The notes: generated by a model not told the origin, from the letters alone. Shown: positions 19,359-28,603, numbered from the stretch's first letter. The stretch is DNA of 64,000 nt from an uncultured Burkholderiaceae bacterium (GCA_934525625.1 CAKSZL010000006.1:1-64000), one strand, 5' to 3'. A program made the numbers and translations.

Positions 19359-19739
19359 TTACAGGATGCCCTTCATCTCGTGGATCATGTCGGGCATCAT
19401 GTTGGTGTCCAGGTTGTACATCACCCAGATGGAGCCGACCAGCGCGATGACCACGATGATGACGGTGAAGATCAGCGCCAGCATGTTCCAGCCGCCTTCG
19501 GCGCTGGGCGACATGTGCAGGAAGTAGACGATGTGCACGACCATCTGCACCGCGCCTATGGCCAGGATGACCAGCGCCGTCATGCCGGAGCTTTCCAGGA
19601 CGTTGCCCATGACCAGCCAGAACGGAACGACCGTCAAAATGACCGCCAGGATGAAGCCCGTCAGGTAGCCGCGCAGGGTGATTTCGCCGTGGCCGTCGTC
19701 GTGGTGGTCGTGATGTGCGTGTTCGTGGTGGGCGCTCAT
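19359..19739 (-). CDS. cyoD: Cytochrome bo3 quinol oxidase subunit IV
   Basis: 126 residues. A His-rich N-terminal stretch ([19 protein letters not shown]) is followed by three transmembrane helices (about 25-45, 53-73, 88-110) with 'GAVQMVVHIVYFLHMSPSAEGGWNMLALIFTVIIVVIALVGSIWVMYNL', the CyoD/COX4-prokaryotic signature. This subunit stabilises the CuB site in the inner membrane. The start at 19739 overlaps the cyoC stop by 4 bp. The His run could bind metal, a suggestion only. Confidence 0.94.
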   Translation of the reverse strand: MSAHHEHAHHDHHDDGHGEITLRGYLTGFILAVILTVVPFWLVMGNVLESSGMTALVILAIGAVQMVVHIVYFLHMSPSAEGGWNMLALIFTVIIVVIALVGSIWVMYNLDTNMMPDMIHEMKGIL

Positions 19740-20374
19740 GGCAGGACTCCCATCAGGTAGACGAAGGTGAAGACGGCGATCCAGATCAGGTCGAGGAAGT
19801 GCCAGAACATGGACAAGCACATCAGGCGCCGGCGGTTCTCTGGAATGAGGCCGTGCTTCTTGAGCTGGAACACCAGCGTGACCAGCCAGATGATGCCGAA
19901 GGTGACGTGCAGGCCGTGCGTGCCCACCAGCGTGAAGAACGCCGACAGGAAGGCGCTGCGCTGCGGCACGGCGCCCACGTGGATCAGGTGGGCGAACTCG
20001 TACAGTTCTATGCCCAGGAAGGCCAGGCCGAACAGGGCGGTGACCAGCAGCCAGGCGATGGCCGCGCCCAGGCGCTTGCGCTGGGCCTCCAGCATGGCGA
20101 AGCCGAAGGTCAGCGACGACAGCAGCAGCATGGCCGTGTTCAGCGCCACCAGTTGCAGGTCGAACAGGTCGGCGCCGGAGGGGCCGGCCGCGTAGCTGCG
20201 GCCCAGCACGGCGTACACCGCGAACAGGATGGCGAAGATCAGGCAGTCGCTCATCAGGTAGATCCAGAACCCCAGCGAGGTGCCGTTCTGCGGATGATGC
20301 TCCCGCTTCAGGAAGAAGGCCATTTTGCCGGGCGCGTCCGCGCCCGGTTGATGCAGAGTGGTGGAATCAGACAT
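19736..20374 (-). CDS. cyoC: Cytochrome bo3 quinol oxidase subunit III
   Basis: 212 residues with five transmembrane helices, as in CyoC ('[24 protein letters not shown]', '[23 protein letters not shown]', '[24 protein letters not shown]', '[26 protein letters not shown]'). Conserved 'GTHGLHV' and 'FWHFLDxIW' are the haem-copper oxidase subunit III signatures. It overlaps the cyoB stop by 8 bp and the cyoD start by 4 bp, consistent with tight translational coupling. Confidence 0.96.
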   Translation of the reverse strand: MSDSTTLHQPGADAPGKMAFFLKREHHPQNGTSLGFWIYLMSDCLIFAILFAVYAVLGRSYAAGPSGADLFDLQLVALNTAMLLLSSLTFGFAMLEAQRKRLGAAIAWLLVTALFGLAFLGIELYEFAHLIHVGAVPQRSAFLSAFFTLVGTHGLHVTFGIIWLVTLVFQLKKHGLIPENRRRLMCLSMFWHFLDLIWIAVFTFVYLMGVLP

Positions 20375-22361
20375 GTTGGCTAGCGAGCTGACGGGTACGT
20401 TCGGCCTCGACGCGGGCGACTTCTTCGGCCGGGATGTAGTAGTCGCGGTTGTAATTGAAGGTGTGGTAGATGGAGCCGGCGATGACGGCCAGGAAGCTCA
20501 CGCCGGCGATCAGCCACATATGCCAGATCAGCGCAAAGCCCATTACCGTGCACAAGCCCGCCAGGATGATGCCGGCGCCCGTGTTGCGCGGCATGTGTAT
20601 GGGCAGGAAGCCTTCGGTCAGGCGCTCGGCGCGGTGCTGCTTCATGTGCCACCAGGCGTCGCTTTCATGGATGACGGGCGTGAACGCGAAGTTGTAGTCG
20701 GGCGGCGGCGAGGAGGTCGCCCATTCCAGCGTGCGGCCGTCCCAGGGGTCGCCGCTGGCGTCGCGCAGCTGTTCGCGCCTGCGGAAGCTGACGTACAGCT
20801 GGATGATGAAGCTGAGGATGCCCAGCGCGATAATGAAGGCCCCCACGGCGGCGATCTGGAACCAGATCTGCAGCGAGGGGTCGTCGAAGTGGCTCAGGCG
20901 GCGCGTAATGCCCATGAAGCCCAGCACGTACAGCGGCGCGAAAGCGACCCAGAAGCCGATGACCCAGCACCAGAACGAGCACTTGCCCCAGAACGGGTCG
21001 AGCCTGAAGCCGAAAGCCTTGGGGAACCAGTAGGCGATGGCGGCGAACAGGCCGAACACCACGCCGCCGATGATGACGTTATGGAAGTGCGCGATCAGGA
21101 ACAGGCTGTTGTGCAGCACGAAGTCGGCGGCCGGAATCGCCAGCATCACGCCCGTCATGCCGCCGATGACGAAGGTGAGCATGAAGGCGACCGTCCACAT
21201 CATGGGCAGCTCGAAGCGGATGCGCCCGCGATACATGGTGAACAGCCAGTTGAACACCTTGGCCCCGGTGGGGATGGAGATGATCATGGTGGCGATGCCG
21301 AAGAACGAGTTGACGCTGGCCCCGGCCCCCATGGTGAAGAAGTGGTGCAGCCAGACCAGGTACGACAGCACCGTGATGACCACCGTGGCGTACACCATCG
21401 AGGCATAGCCGAACAGGCGCTTGCCGCAATAAGTGGCGACCACTTCCGAGAACACGCCGAACAGCGGCAGGATCAAGATGTAGACCTCGGGGTGGCCCCA
21501 GATCCAGATCAGGTTCACGTACATCATGGGATTGCCGCCCAGATCGTTCGTGAAGAAGTTCATATCCAGGTAGCGGTCCATGGTAAGCAGGGCCAGCACC
21601 GCGGTCAGGATGGGGAAGGTCGCCACGATGAGCACGTTGGTGCACAGCGACGTCCAGGTGAACACCGGCATTTGCATCATTTTCATGCCGGGCGCGCGCA
21701 TCTTGATGATGGTGACGATCAGGTTGATGCCCGATAGCGTGGTGCCCACCCCCGCTATCTGCAAGGCCCAGATGTAGTAATCCACCCCCACGCCGGGGCT
21801 GCCTTCCAGCCCGGACAGCGGCGGATACGCCAGCCAGCCGGCGGTGGAGAATTCGCCCACGAACAGCGACAGCATCACCAGCACCACGCCCGAGGTGGTC
21901 ATCCAGAAACTGAAGTTGTTCAGGAAGGGGAAGGCCACGTCGCGCGCGCCGATCTGCAGGGGCACGACGTAGTTCATCAGGCCCGTGACCAGCGGCATGG
22001 CGACGAAGAAGATCATGATGACGCCGTGCGCCGTGAAGATCTGGTCGTAATGGTGCGGCGGCAGGTAGCCGGCCGATTCGCCGAAGGCCATGGCCTGGTG
22101 CAGGCGCATCATGATGGCGTCGGAGAACCCGCGCAGCAGCATGACGATGCCCAGAACCATGTACATGATCCCGATCTTCTTGTGGTCGATGCTGGTGAAC
22201 CATTCGCGCCACAGGTAGCCCCACACCTTGTAATACGTGAGGGCGCCCACCAGGGCAAGGCCGCCCAGCGCGACAACCACGAAGGTGGAAAGAATGATGG
22301 GGTCGTGGAGGGGCAGGGAATCCCAGCCAAGACGGCCCAGAAGCAGGGTGTTCAGATCCAT
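20367..22361 (-). CDS. cyoB: Cytochrome bo3 quinol oxidase subunit I
   Basis: 664 residues, about 15 transmembrane helices as in E. coli CyoB. Carries low-spin haem, haem o3 and CuB and reduces O2 to water while pumping protons. Haem/copper ligands are seen in '[34 protein letters not shown]', '[18 protein letters not shown]' (CuB His with cross-linked Tyr), '[11 protein letters not shown]' and '[16 protein letters not shown]'. '[17 protein letters not shown]' marks the K-channel region and the quinol-oxidase subclass. ATG at 22361. Confidence 0.98.
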   Translation of the reverse strand: MDLNTLLLGRLGWDSLPLHDPIILSTFVVVALGGLALVGALTYYKVWGYLWREWFTSIDHKKIGIMYMVLGIVMLLRGFSDAIMMRLHQAMAFGESAGYLPPHHYDQIFTAHGVIMIFFVAMPLVTGLMNYVVPLQIGARDVAFPFLNNFSFWMTTSGVVLVMLSLFVGEFSTAGWLAYPPLSGLEGSPGVGVDYYIWALQIAGVGTTLSGINLIVTIIKMRAPGMKMMQMPVFTWTSLCTNVLIVATFPILTAVLALLTMDRYLDMNFFTNDLGGNPMMYVNLIWIWGHPEVYILILPLFGVFSEVVATYCGKRLFGYASMVYATVVITVLSYLVWLHHFFTMGAGASVNSFFGIATMIISIPTGAKVFNWLFTMYRGRIRFELPMMWTVAFMLTFVIGGMTGVMLAIPAADFVLHNSLFLIAHFHNVIIGGVVFGLFAAIAYWFPKAFGFRLDPFWGKCSFWCWVIGFWVAFAPLYVLGFMGITRRLSHFDDPSLQIWFQIAAVGAFIIALGILSFIIQLYVSFRRREQLRDASGDPWDGRTLEWATSSPPPDYNFAFTPVIHESDAWWHMKQHRAERLTEGFLPIHMPRNTGAGIILAGLCTVMGFALIWHMWLIAGVSFLAVIAGSIYHTFNYNRDYYIPAEEVARVEAERTRQLASQHV

Positions 22362-22382
22362 GGGTCAGGCAACGGCATTACC

Positions 22383-22404
22383 GGGAGCAACGGGCTTTGC
22401 TCCC
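22383..22404 (-). promoter_or_regulatory. Hairpin in the cyoA-cyoB intergenic gap
   Basis: GGGAGCAA (22383-22390) and TTGCTCCC (22397-22404) form an 8-bp stem with a 6-nt loop within the 75-bp cyoA-cyoB gap, the only sizeable gap inside cyoABCD. No T-run follows, so an mRNA stability or processing role is more likely than termination. Confidence 0.5.
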
Positions 22405-22436
22405 TTGGGTTCAAAATATCCAAGACGCGCCGGGTT

Positions 22437-23507
22437 TCAGCGCGCGGCGTTCATCAATTGCAGCGAGGCGAAAGCCGGATCGTTGGCGGTGCAGATGGCG
22501 CTGACGTAAACACGGTCGCGCACGTTCTCCAGGCCGAGATCGCTACGGGTGGCGTCGTCCAGCGTCGCCAGGAATACGGTGCCGGGCAGGCCCAGGCCGC
22601 CTTGCTGGTCGACGGCCATGATGTCCCGGATGCACATGCGGTTCGGTTCGACGCAGCGGTTCAGGATGGCGTTGAAGAGGCCGTCGGAAACGCTGCTGTA
22701 ATAGCGCACGGGCTCGCGCTCGCTGGGCGCTTCGAGCTTCAGGTAGGTGACGCGATCCAGCGCCTGGCCGCTTTGCTTGACGCGCGCGACCCACTGGTCG
22801 AAATCGGCTTGTTCCATGCCGTGGAACTGGAATTTCATCCAGGAAAAGCCCGCGCCGCTGTAGTTGGACGAAAAGCCGTTATAGGCGCCGGCTTCGTTGA
22901 TGACGGCATGCAACTGCGTCTGCATGCCCGCCATGGCGTAGATCTGGCCAGCCAGCGCGGGGATGTAGAAGGAGTTCATCACCGAGGAGGACGTCAGCTT
23001 GAACTGGATGGGCCGGTCTACCGGCGCGGCCAGTTCGTTGACGGTGGCGATGCCGTATTCGGGAAGCAGGAACAGCCATTTCCAGTCGAGCGCCACCACT
23101 TGCACGACTAGCGGCTCGACGTTGGCGGGGACGGACTGGGTGGCGGAAATGCGATCGAGCGGGCGGTAAGGGTCCAGCTTGTGGGTGCTGACCCAGGTGA
23201 TGGCGCCCAGCGCGATGATGATGAGCAGCGGCACCGACCAGATCACCAGCTCGACCAGCGTGGAGTGATGCCAGTCGGGCGTGTACTTGGCCTTGGTGTT
23301 CGAGGCGCGGTAGCGCCAGGCGAAGACGACCGTCAGGATCATGACCGGCACGATCACGATCAGCATCAGGGCAACGGAAATATAGATGAGGTCTCGCTGC
23401 TGTACGGCGATGTCGCCGGAAGGGGACAGCACGACCGCTTTGCAGCCCGACAGCAGGGCGGCAAGGGGGAACAGGGACAGAAGGCGCAAAAGTCTGGAGC
23501 GTGGCAT
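22437..23507 (-). CDS. cyoA: Cytochrome bo3 quinol oxidase subunit II
   Basis: 356 residues. A lipoprotein signal ends at the lipobox 'LLSGC' (Cys22). Two transmembrane helices (about 42-65 and 86-108) precede the periplasmic cupredoxin domain with 'LDWKWLFLLPEYGIATVNELAAPVDRPIQFKLTSSSVMNSFYIPALAGQIYAMAGMQT'. The CuA ligand set of cytochrome c oxidases is absent, which assigns it to quinol oxidases. The C-terminal half is longer than E. coli CyoA and has two cysteines (RCVEPNRMCIRD). First gene of the operon, 140 bp from a divergent MFS gene. Confidence 0.96.
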   Translation of the reverse strand: MPRSRLLRLLSLFPLAALLSGCKAVVLSPSGDIAVQQRDLIYISVALMLIVIVPVMILTVVFAWRYRASNTKAKYTPDWHHSTLVELVIWSVPLLIIIALGAITWVSTHKLDPYRPLDRISATQSVPANVEPLVVQVVALDWKWLFLLPEYGIATVNELAAPVDRPIQFKLTSSSVMNSFYIPALAGQIYAMAGMQTQLHAVINEAGAYNGFSSNYSGAGFSWMKFQFHGMEQADFDQWVARVKQSGQALDRVTYLKLEAPSEREPVRYYSSVSDGLFNAILNRCVEPNRMCIRDIMAVDQQGGLGLPGTVFLATLDDATRSDLGLENVRDRVYVSAICTANDPAFASLQLMNAAR

Positions 23508-23647
23508 GCCGGGATGTTACGAACTTGGTGGCCGTGAAGTTTGGAGCATATACTTTAATGCAGCGGCGCGAAATTGGACATTTTGTCCCATGCCTGGAAA
23601 AGCGGCATGAACACCAAGCGCCGACACGAGTAGTCTAAGGAGATTCC

Positions 23648-25006
23648 ATGACGCCCACCTTGGCCCAGACCAGCTATGCGTCTTCCGCGCCGCCGGCGCA
23701 CGAGAGCGCCGACCATTCACGTATCGCCCCCGGCGAAATCGCCATCGGCGTCATCATAGGACGAGCGTCCGAGTATTTCGACTTCTTCGTCTATGGCCTG
23801 GCTTCGGTGCTGGTGTTCCCGGCGCTGTTCTTCCCGTTCGCCGACCCGCTTACGGGCACATTGTACGCCTTCGCTATTTTCTCATTTGCTTTTCTGGCGC
23901 GGCCTTTTGGAACCGCGCTGTTCATGATCATCCAGCGGCACTGGGGGCGCGGCGCCAAGCTTACCGTCGCCTTGTTCCTGCTGGGCACGGCCACGGCGGG
24001 CATCGCCTTCCTGCCCATTTATGCGTCCGTGGGCCCGGTGGCCATCGTGCTGCTGGCGCTGTTCCGCATTTTGCAGGGCATCGCCTTCGGCGGCTCGTGG
24101 GACGGCCTGCCGTCGCTGCTGGCCCTGAACGCGCCCAAGGGGCGCCGGGGCTGGTACGCCATGCTGGGCCAGTTGGGCGCGCCCATCGGCTTCATCGTGG
24201 CCAGCGGCCTGTTCCTGTACCTGCATCAAAGCCTCAGCACCGAAGACTTCCTTAGCTGGGGCTGGCGCTACCCCTTCTTTGCGGCCATGGCCATCAACAT
24301 CGTTGCGCTGTTCGCCCGCCTGCGCCTGGTGGCCACCGAGGAATACACCAAGCTGCTCGACGAAAAAGCGCTGGAGCCCATCGGTACGCTGGAGATGCTG
24401 GGCAGCCAGGGCTACAACCTCTTCATCGGCGCATTCGCCGCGCTGGCCAGCTATGCGCTGTTCCATCTGGTTACCATTTTCCCGCTGTCCTGGATAGCGC
24501 TCGAAGCCTCCCAGGAAATCAGCCAGGTGCTGGTCATCCAGATCATCGGCGCGGCGCTGGCCATTGTCGGCACCATTCTGTCCGGCATCATCGCCGACCA
24601 TTTCGGCCGGCGCACCACGCTGGCTTCTTTGGCCGTGCTCATCGCCATCTTCGGCCTGTTCGCGCCGCGCATGCTGACCGGCGGCGAGCTGGGCCAGGAC
24701 GCCTTCATCCTCATCGGCTTCGCGCTGCTGGGCCTGTCGTACGGCCAGTCCACGGGCACGGTCACGGCTAAGTTCCTGCCGCGCTACCGCTACACCGGCG
24801 CGGCGCTTACCTCCGACCTGGCGTGGCTGTTCGGCGCCGCCTTCGCGCCGCTGGTCGTGCTGGGGCTGTCCACGCGCTTCGGCCTGGTGGCGGTCAGCGC
24901 CTATCTGCTTTCCGGCGCGGCCTGCACCCTGCTGGCCCTTTGGATCAACCGCCACATCAAGCCGCTGACGCCGCGCAATCTGGCGGCGCGCAAGACGGCG
25001 GCGTAA
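23648..25006 (+). CDS. MFS transporter, metabolite:H+ symporter type
   Basis: 452 residues with about 12 transmembrane segments and a central cytoplasmic loop. The N-terminal block 'IAIGVIIGRASEYFDFFVYGLASVLVFPALFFPFADPLTGTLYAFAIFSFAFLARPFGTALF' is typical of the MHS family (ProP/ShiA/citrate-like), and 'GIIADHFGRRTTLASLAVLIAIFGLFAPRML' is the second-half motif A. Substrates in the family are usually organic acids or osmolytes; this one cannot be assigned. AAGGAGATTCC precedes the ATG. Divergent from cyoA, sharing a 140-bp promoter region. Confidence 0.88.
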   Translation: MTPTLAQTSYASSAPPAHESADHSRIAPGEIAIGVIIGRASEYFDFFVYGLASVLVFPALFFPFADPLTGTLYAFAIFSFAFLARPFGTALFMIIQRHWGRGAKLTVALFLLGTATAGIAFLPIYASVGPVAIVLLALFRILQGIAFGGSWDGLPSLLALNAPKGRRGWYAMLGQLGAPIGFIVASGLFLYLHQSLSTEDFLSWGWRYPFFAAMAINIVALFARLRLVATEEYTKLLDEKALEPIGTLEMLGSQGYNLFIGAFAALASYALFHLVTIFPLSWIALEASQEISQVLVIQIIGAALAIVGTILSGIIADHFGRRTTLASLAVLIAIFGLFAPRMLTGGELGQDAFILIGFALLGLSYGQSTGTVTAKFLPRYRYTGAALTSDLAWLFGAAFAPLVVLGLSTRFGLVAVSAYLLSGAACTLLALWINRHIKPLTPRNLAARKTAA

Positions 25007-25110
25007 TCCCCCAACTCCGGTTGAGGCATGGCGGCGGCGCTCCAGCGGGGCGTCGCCGTTTTCATTTGCACCGCCGTTTCCGGCACCTGTTTCCGGCCGT
25101 ATAGGGCGTG

Positions 25111-25263
25111 TTTTTTGCCGCCGGGCCGTCCCAAGGCAAAAAGCGCCCCCCAGGGGGGCAGCAAGCCGAAGGCGCAGCGTGGGGGCTTTTTTTGCCGCCG
25201 GGCCGTCCCAAGGCAAAAAGCGCCCCCTTGGGGGGCAGCAAGCCGAAGGCGCAGCGTGGGGGC
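25111..25263. repeat. Two tandem ~76-bp copies of a GC-rich intergenic repeat
   Basis: Copy 1 (25111-25186) and copy 2 (25187-25263) differ at only a few positions. Each runs T6-7, GCCGCCGGGCCGTCCCAAGG, CAAAAAGCGCCCCC, then (TT/CA)GGGGGGCAGCAAGCCG and AAGGCGCAGCGTGGGGGC. Internal CCCCC/GGGGG and TTTTTGCC...GGCAAAAA segments make each copy foldable. Further copies occur reversed at 43991-44215, 58543-58640 and, shortened, at 59495-59550. The remainder of the 25007-25365 gap holds only the ribosome-binding site of the next gene. Confidence 0.85.
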
Positions 25264-25365
25264 ATTTGTTTGATGCGGCGCAAAAGAACGCCTTTATGCC
25301 GCTTGTCCGCACTCAAGCGAGTGGGCGACACTCGAAGCACGGGTCAATCCAACAGGAGTCAACAC

Positions 25366-26130
25366 ATGAGTCGAGTATCGGGAAAAGTCGCATTGGTGAC
25401 CGGGGCCGCCTTGGGCATAGGCAAGGCCGCCGCCGAAATGCTGGCGCGCGAAGGCGCCAAGGTCGTGGTAACCGACTTGCTGGCCGATGAAGGCCAAGCC
25501 GTCGTGCGGCACATCAAGAATCAGGGCGGCGAAGCCATTTTCGTGCAGCACGACGCCTCCAGCGAGTCGCAATGGCAGCAGGCCATCGCCGCCGCCTTCG
25601 ACGCCTTCGGCAAGCTGAACGTCGTCGTCAACAATGCCGGCATCGCGCTCAGCAAAAACGTTGAAGACACCACGCTGGACGAATGGCGCAAAGTGCAGAG
25701 CGTCAACCTGGACGGCGTCTTCCTGGGCACCAAGTACGGCATCGAAGCCCTGCGCAAGAGCGGCGGCGGCTCCATCATCAACCTGTCGTCCATCGAAGGC
25801 CTCATCGGCGATCCCACCCTGGCGGCCTACAACGCCAGCAAGGGCGGGGTGCGCATCTTCACGAAGTCGGCCGCGCTGCATTGCGCCAAGGCCGGCTACG
25901 GCATCCGCGTCAATTCGGTGCATCCGGGCTATATCTGGACGCCCATGGTGCAAGCCGTCTCCGAGGGCGAGCATTCCGAAAAATACAAGCAACTGGTCGC
26001 TTTGCACCCCATCGGCCACCTGGGCGAGGCCGACGACATCGCCTACGGCATTCTGTACCTGGCGTCCGACGAGTCCAAGTTCGTCACCGGCACCGAACTC
26101 GTCATCGACGGCGGCTATACGGCCCAGTAA
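25366..26130 (+). CDS. Short-chain dehydrogenase/reductase (SDR)
   Basis: 254 residues. Rossmann motif 'VTGAALGIGKAAAEMLAREGAKVVVTDL' (NAD preference suggested by the Asp after the second strand), 'NNAGIALSKNVEDTTLDEW', catalytic Ser in 'IINLSSIEGLIGDPTLAAYNASKGG' with YxxxK, and C-terminal 'YLASDESKFVTGTELVIDGGYTAQ'. This is a classical SDR of the 3-beta-hydroxysteroid/cyclopentanol/glucose dehydrogenase-like type; the substrate is unknown. ATG at 25366 with AGGAG 9 nt upstream; a longer reading would run into the tandem repeat. Its last 16 bp overlap the 3' end of the convergent fic gene. Confidence 0.88.
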   Translation: MSRVSGKVALVTGAALGIGKAAAEMLAREGAKVVVTDLLADEGQAVVRHIKNQGGEAIFVQHDASSESQWQQAIAAAFDAFGKLNVVVNNAGIALSKNVEDTTLDEWRKVQSVNLDGVFLGTKYGIEALRKSGGGSIINLSSIEGLIGDPTLAAYNASKGGVRIFTKSAALHCAKAGYGIRVNSVHPGYIWTPMVQAVSEGEHSEKYKQLVALHPIGHLGEADDIAYGILYLASDESKFVTGTELVIDGGYTAQ

Positions 26131-26738
26131 TTGCCGCGGCGGGCCGTGTCGCGCGGCACCGTATTGGCGCGCAGCAGGCCGGCCAGCGGGGCTTCGTTGC
26201 CGTGGTAGGCCTGGATCATGGCGTCCAGAAAGACGTCCGGCGCCATCTGGTGCCAGTCGATGTGGTAGCCGCGCTCGTGGGCGAGCTGGCCCAGCAGTTC
26301 ACGCGTGCTGCGTCCGTTGCCTTCCCGGAACGGGTGCAGCACGTTCCACTCGCTCAGGTAATGGGCGGCGCGCCGGCAGAATTGGTCGATGTCGGCCCCG
26401 CGCAGCATGTCTTCGGCTTGCAGCGCCCGCGCCAGCAGTTCGGCCTGTTTGGCGATGTGCGCGTAGTGGGCGAAGCGCGCCGCGCCCTTGGAAATATCCA
26501 CCATCCGCGGTTCGCCCGCCCAGTCGTAGACGTCGCCGAACAAGTGGCGGTGTATGGCCTGCAAGTGGGCCAGGTCGAACCCGCCCGCAATGGGCTTGGT
26601 GGCCAGCTCGGCCGCGCGCAAAGCAAAAAGGCCCGATTCGACTCGGGCCAGTTCCTGGGCATCATCAAGATTGAAGCGGTTTTTCAGTACGCCGCTTTCG
26701 GCATCGGTGTAGACGTCGGCCTTAGCGCTGTACTTCAT
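26115..26738 (-). CDS. Fic-domain AMPylase toxin (class I)
   Basis: 207 residues. The catalytic motif HPFREGNGRSTR (about 135-146) matches HxFx(D/E)GNGRxxR in full, so the protein should transfer AMP, or a related nucleotide moiety, from a nucleotide to target hydroxyls. Upstream 'LAHLQAIHRHLFGDVYDWAGEPRMVDISKG' is the usual beta-flap and helix region. No N-terminal inhibitory helix is present; that role falls to the small protein encoded immediately upstream with a 17-bp overlap, the VbhTA/FicTA arrangement. The stop lies inside the convergent SDR gene end (16-bp overlap). Targets in this family include topoisomerase IV and gyrase; the target here is not known. Confidence 0.92.
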   Translation of the reverse strand: MKYSAKADVYTDAESGVLKNRFNLDDAQELARVESGLFALRAAELATKPIAGGFDLAHLQAIHRHLFGDVYDWAGEPRMVDISKGAARFAHYAHIAKQAELLARALQAEDMLRGADIDQFCRRAAHYLSEWNVLHPFREGNGRSTRELLGQLAHERGYHIDWHQMAPDVFLDAMIQAYHGNEAPLAGLLRANTVPRDTARRGNYWAV

Positions 26739-26913
26739 CGGCGGCCCGTATCGAGCGCTTGAAATGCTCGATGGCTTGTTCGGTGCTCATGGATTGGGTT
26801 TGCATGGCCGCCAGGCATTGCTGCGCGGCGCTGTCCAGTTCCAGGCCTTCGATGCGTAGCGAGCCGATGATGTTGCGCACCTGCAATTGCAAATCAATTG
26901 CCGAGTTGTCCAT
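26722..26913 (-). CDS. Fic antitoxin (VbhA/FicA-like)
   Basis: 63 residues, helical and acidic. Residues 18-23 read SLRIEG, matching the (S/T)xxxE(G/N) inhibition motif whose glutamate blocks the Fic ATP gamma-phosphate site. Size, position directly upstream and the 17-bp overlap with fic agree with a type II toxin-antitoxin pair. ATG at 26913 has GGGG 6 nt ahead. The AT-rich 146 bp upstream (26914-27059) probably hold the promoter; a TAAAAT hexamer lies on the minus strand near 26940. Confidence 0.88.
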   Translation of the reverse strand: MDNSAIDLQLQVRNIIGSLRIEGLELDSAAQQCLAAMQTQSMSTEQAIEHFKRSIRAADEVQR

Positions 26914-27059
26914 TTTTTCCCCAGAGAATCTATCTATTTTACCTCAGAAACGATTGATTTAAAAGGATAATTCTTGGGGTTGGGGCAACATGACGCATTG
27001 CCGTGACAGGGCGTGTGCGGCTGGGCGCGGGGGCTGGCGGCGGCGTTCGGCGTTCGGCG

Positions 27060-27440
27060 TCATTCGGGAAATTCGCCGTCCAGGTAATACCAGACGCCGT
27101 CCAGGCGCTCGAACCGGCTGATTTCATGCAGCCGGTGCGCCCGGCCGTGCAGGCGGCTGCGGGCGACGAATTCCACGCTTGCATGGGTGTCGTCGGCCTG
27201 CGTATGCCGCCTGATCTGCAGGCCCAGCCATTTCAGGCCGGGCGGGTTGGGCTGGAGTGCGCCAGGGCGGCTGGCGGGGTGCCAGGTGTCCAGCAGGTAA
27301 TCCAGTTCATCCAGCACGAAGGCGCTGTAGCGCGAACGCATCAGCGCTTCGGCGTCGGGGGCTTGCAGGCGCTGGGGGCCGTGGTGCCAGGGTTGGCAGC
27401 AAAGGGCGTAGGGCCGCCCGCTTTGGCAAGGGCAATTCAT
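27060..27440 (-). CDS. YchJ-family (UPF0225) SEC-C motif protein
   Basis: 126 residues. The N-terminus 'MNCPCQSGRPYALCCQPWHHG' is a SEC-C type zinc motif (CxC...CC), followed by 'DAEALMRSRYSAFVLDELDYLLDTWHPASRP', the YchJ signature, and an NTF2-like domain ('SVEFVARSRLHGRAHRLHEISRFERLDGVWYYLDGEF'). Function is unknown; zinc binding is predicted. The start overlaps the stop of the diguanylate cyclase gene by 4 bp, so the two are cotranslated. Confidence 0.9.
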   Translation of the reverse strand: MNCPCQSGRPYALCCQPWHHGPQRLQAPDAEALMRSRYSAFVLDELDYLLDTWHPASRPGALQPNPPGLKWLGLQIRRHTQADDTHASVEFVARSRLHGRAHRLHEISRFERLDGVWYYLDGEFPE

Positions 27441-28603
27441 GGCTGGGAAAGGCCGGGGAGGGCGTCCGCGGAGGCGGCGTTGTTGCGTTTGTTGCGGTAC
27501 ATGTCGTGATCGGCCTGGGCGATCAAGGCTTCCAGCGAAGAGGGCGGCACCGGGGCATGGGCGATGGCCATGCCCACCGAGGCCTTCAGTTGGCTGATGA
27601 CGCCGTGGGGCTCCGCCAGCACCATGCGCAGTTGCCGAGCCAGCGACTGTACGGTTTCCGGCGGGTGGTCTTCGCCCAGCAGCATCAGGAACTCATCGCC
27701 TCCCAGCCGGATGACGGCGTCCGTAGGCGTGGCCAGCGACCGCAGGCGCCGTGCGATTTCCACCAGCACGGCGTCGCCCATGGCATGGCCCAGGGTGTCG
27801 TTGATGATCTTGAAATCGTCCACGTCTATCAGCAGCGCGGCGCGGAACCGCCCGGCGGCCGGGTTGGCGGGGTCGGCCAACTGCGTCAGCAGCGTACGGT
27901 TGCTCAACTGGGTCAGCGGGTCGGTGACGGCCTGCGTGCGCGCCATGTGATATTGCTGGTGGTAGCACATCAGCATGAAGGCGCTGGAGCCTGCCGCGGG
28001 CAGCAGGATGGCCAGAATGGGAGACAAGCGATTGACCAGGTTGCCGTCATCGATGACGCTAAGCTCCGGGGAAACCGGGACGAGCAGGAAATACGCCATG
28101 CGCAGCGCCGTGCCGATGAACACCAGCGCGTAAAGCCATATCAGGGCGGTGCGGGCCGGCGAGGGCAGGGTCCGGCGCCCGCCGTATATCACCAGCAGGC
28201 TGTCGCCCATGATCCAGAGCCACGCCAGCGAGACGATGAAGACGCGTACCCGCATGTCGGGCGCCAGCCATTGAAAAATCAGTACGCCGGCGACGACCGC
28301 GGCCAGAACGGCCGCCATGCGCGCCGCTTGGATAGGCAACTGGTAGTGCAGGCGCAGCGCGGCGTTGTAGCCCATCAGCCCGCCTAGTATCAGCCCGTTC
28401 GGAATGGCCAGATGCAGGCCGGGCGGCATGAAACCGGGAATCAGATAGCTCATGATGCCCGCGACGATGGCAACGGTGCCGTACAGCCAGGCATGCGCAG
28501 CCGCCAGGGCCGAGGCCGCCAGCTGGCTGCGGATCATGAAGAGCAGCGCGGCGTTCGCGGCGACGGCCAGAATGGCGACGATGAAGGTGGAGGGAGCGTT
28601 CAT
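27437..28603 (-). CDS. Membrane-bound diguanylate cyclase (GGDEF)
   Basis: 388 residues. Six to seven transmembrane helices fill residues 1-220, with no recognisable extracellular sensor domain. The GGDEF domain (about 228-380) begins 'DPLTQLSNRTLLTQL', has the metal/substrate segment 'LLIDVDDFKIINDTLGHAMGDAVLVEIARRL' and an intact active site 'RLGGDEFLMLLG'. It should make cyclic di-GMP. An RxxD inhibitory site is not evident in the expected place. No EAL domain or partner phosphodiesterase lies nearby. Coupled to ychJ. Confidence 0.9.
   Translation of the reverse strand: MNAPSTFIVAILAVAANAALLFMIRSQLAASALAAAHAWLYGTVAIVAGIMSYLIPGFMPPGLHLAIPNGLILGGLMGYNAALRLHYQLPIQAARMAAVLAAVVAGVLIFQWLAPDMRVRVFIVSLAWLWIMGDSLLVIYGGRRTLPSPARTALIWLYALVFIGTALRMAYFLLVPVSPELSVIDDGNLVNRLSPILAILLPAAGSSAFMLMCYHQQYHMARTQAVTDPLTQLSNRTLLTQLADPANPAAGRFRAALLIDVDDFKIINDTLGHAMGDAVLVEIARRLRSLATPTDAVIRLGGDEFLMLLGEDHPPETVQSLARQLRMVLAEPHGVISQLKASVGMAIAHAPVPPSSLEALIAQADHDMYRNKRNNAASADALPGLSQP

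Noticed and set aside
25111..25263. CRISPR-like repeat array
   Set aside because: Only two direct copies with no spacers and with dispersed relatives elsewhere; better explained as an intergenic repeat family.
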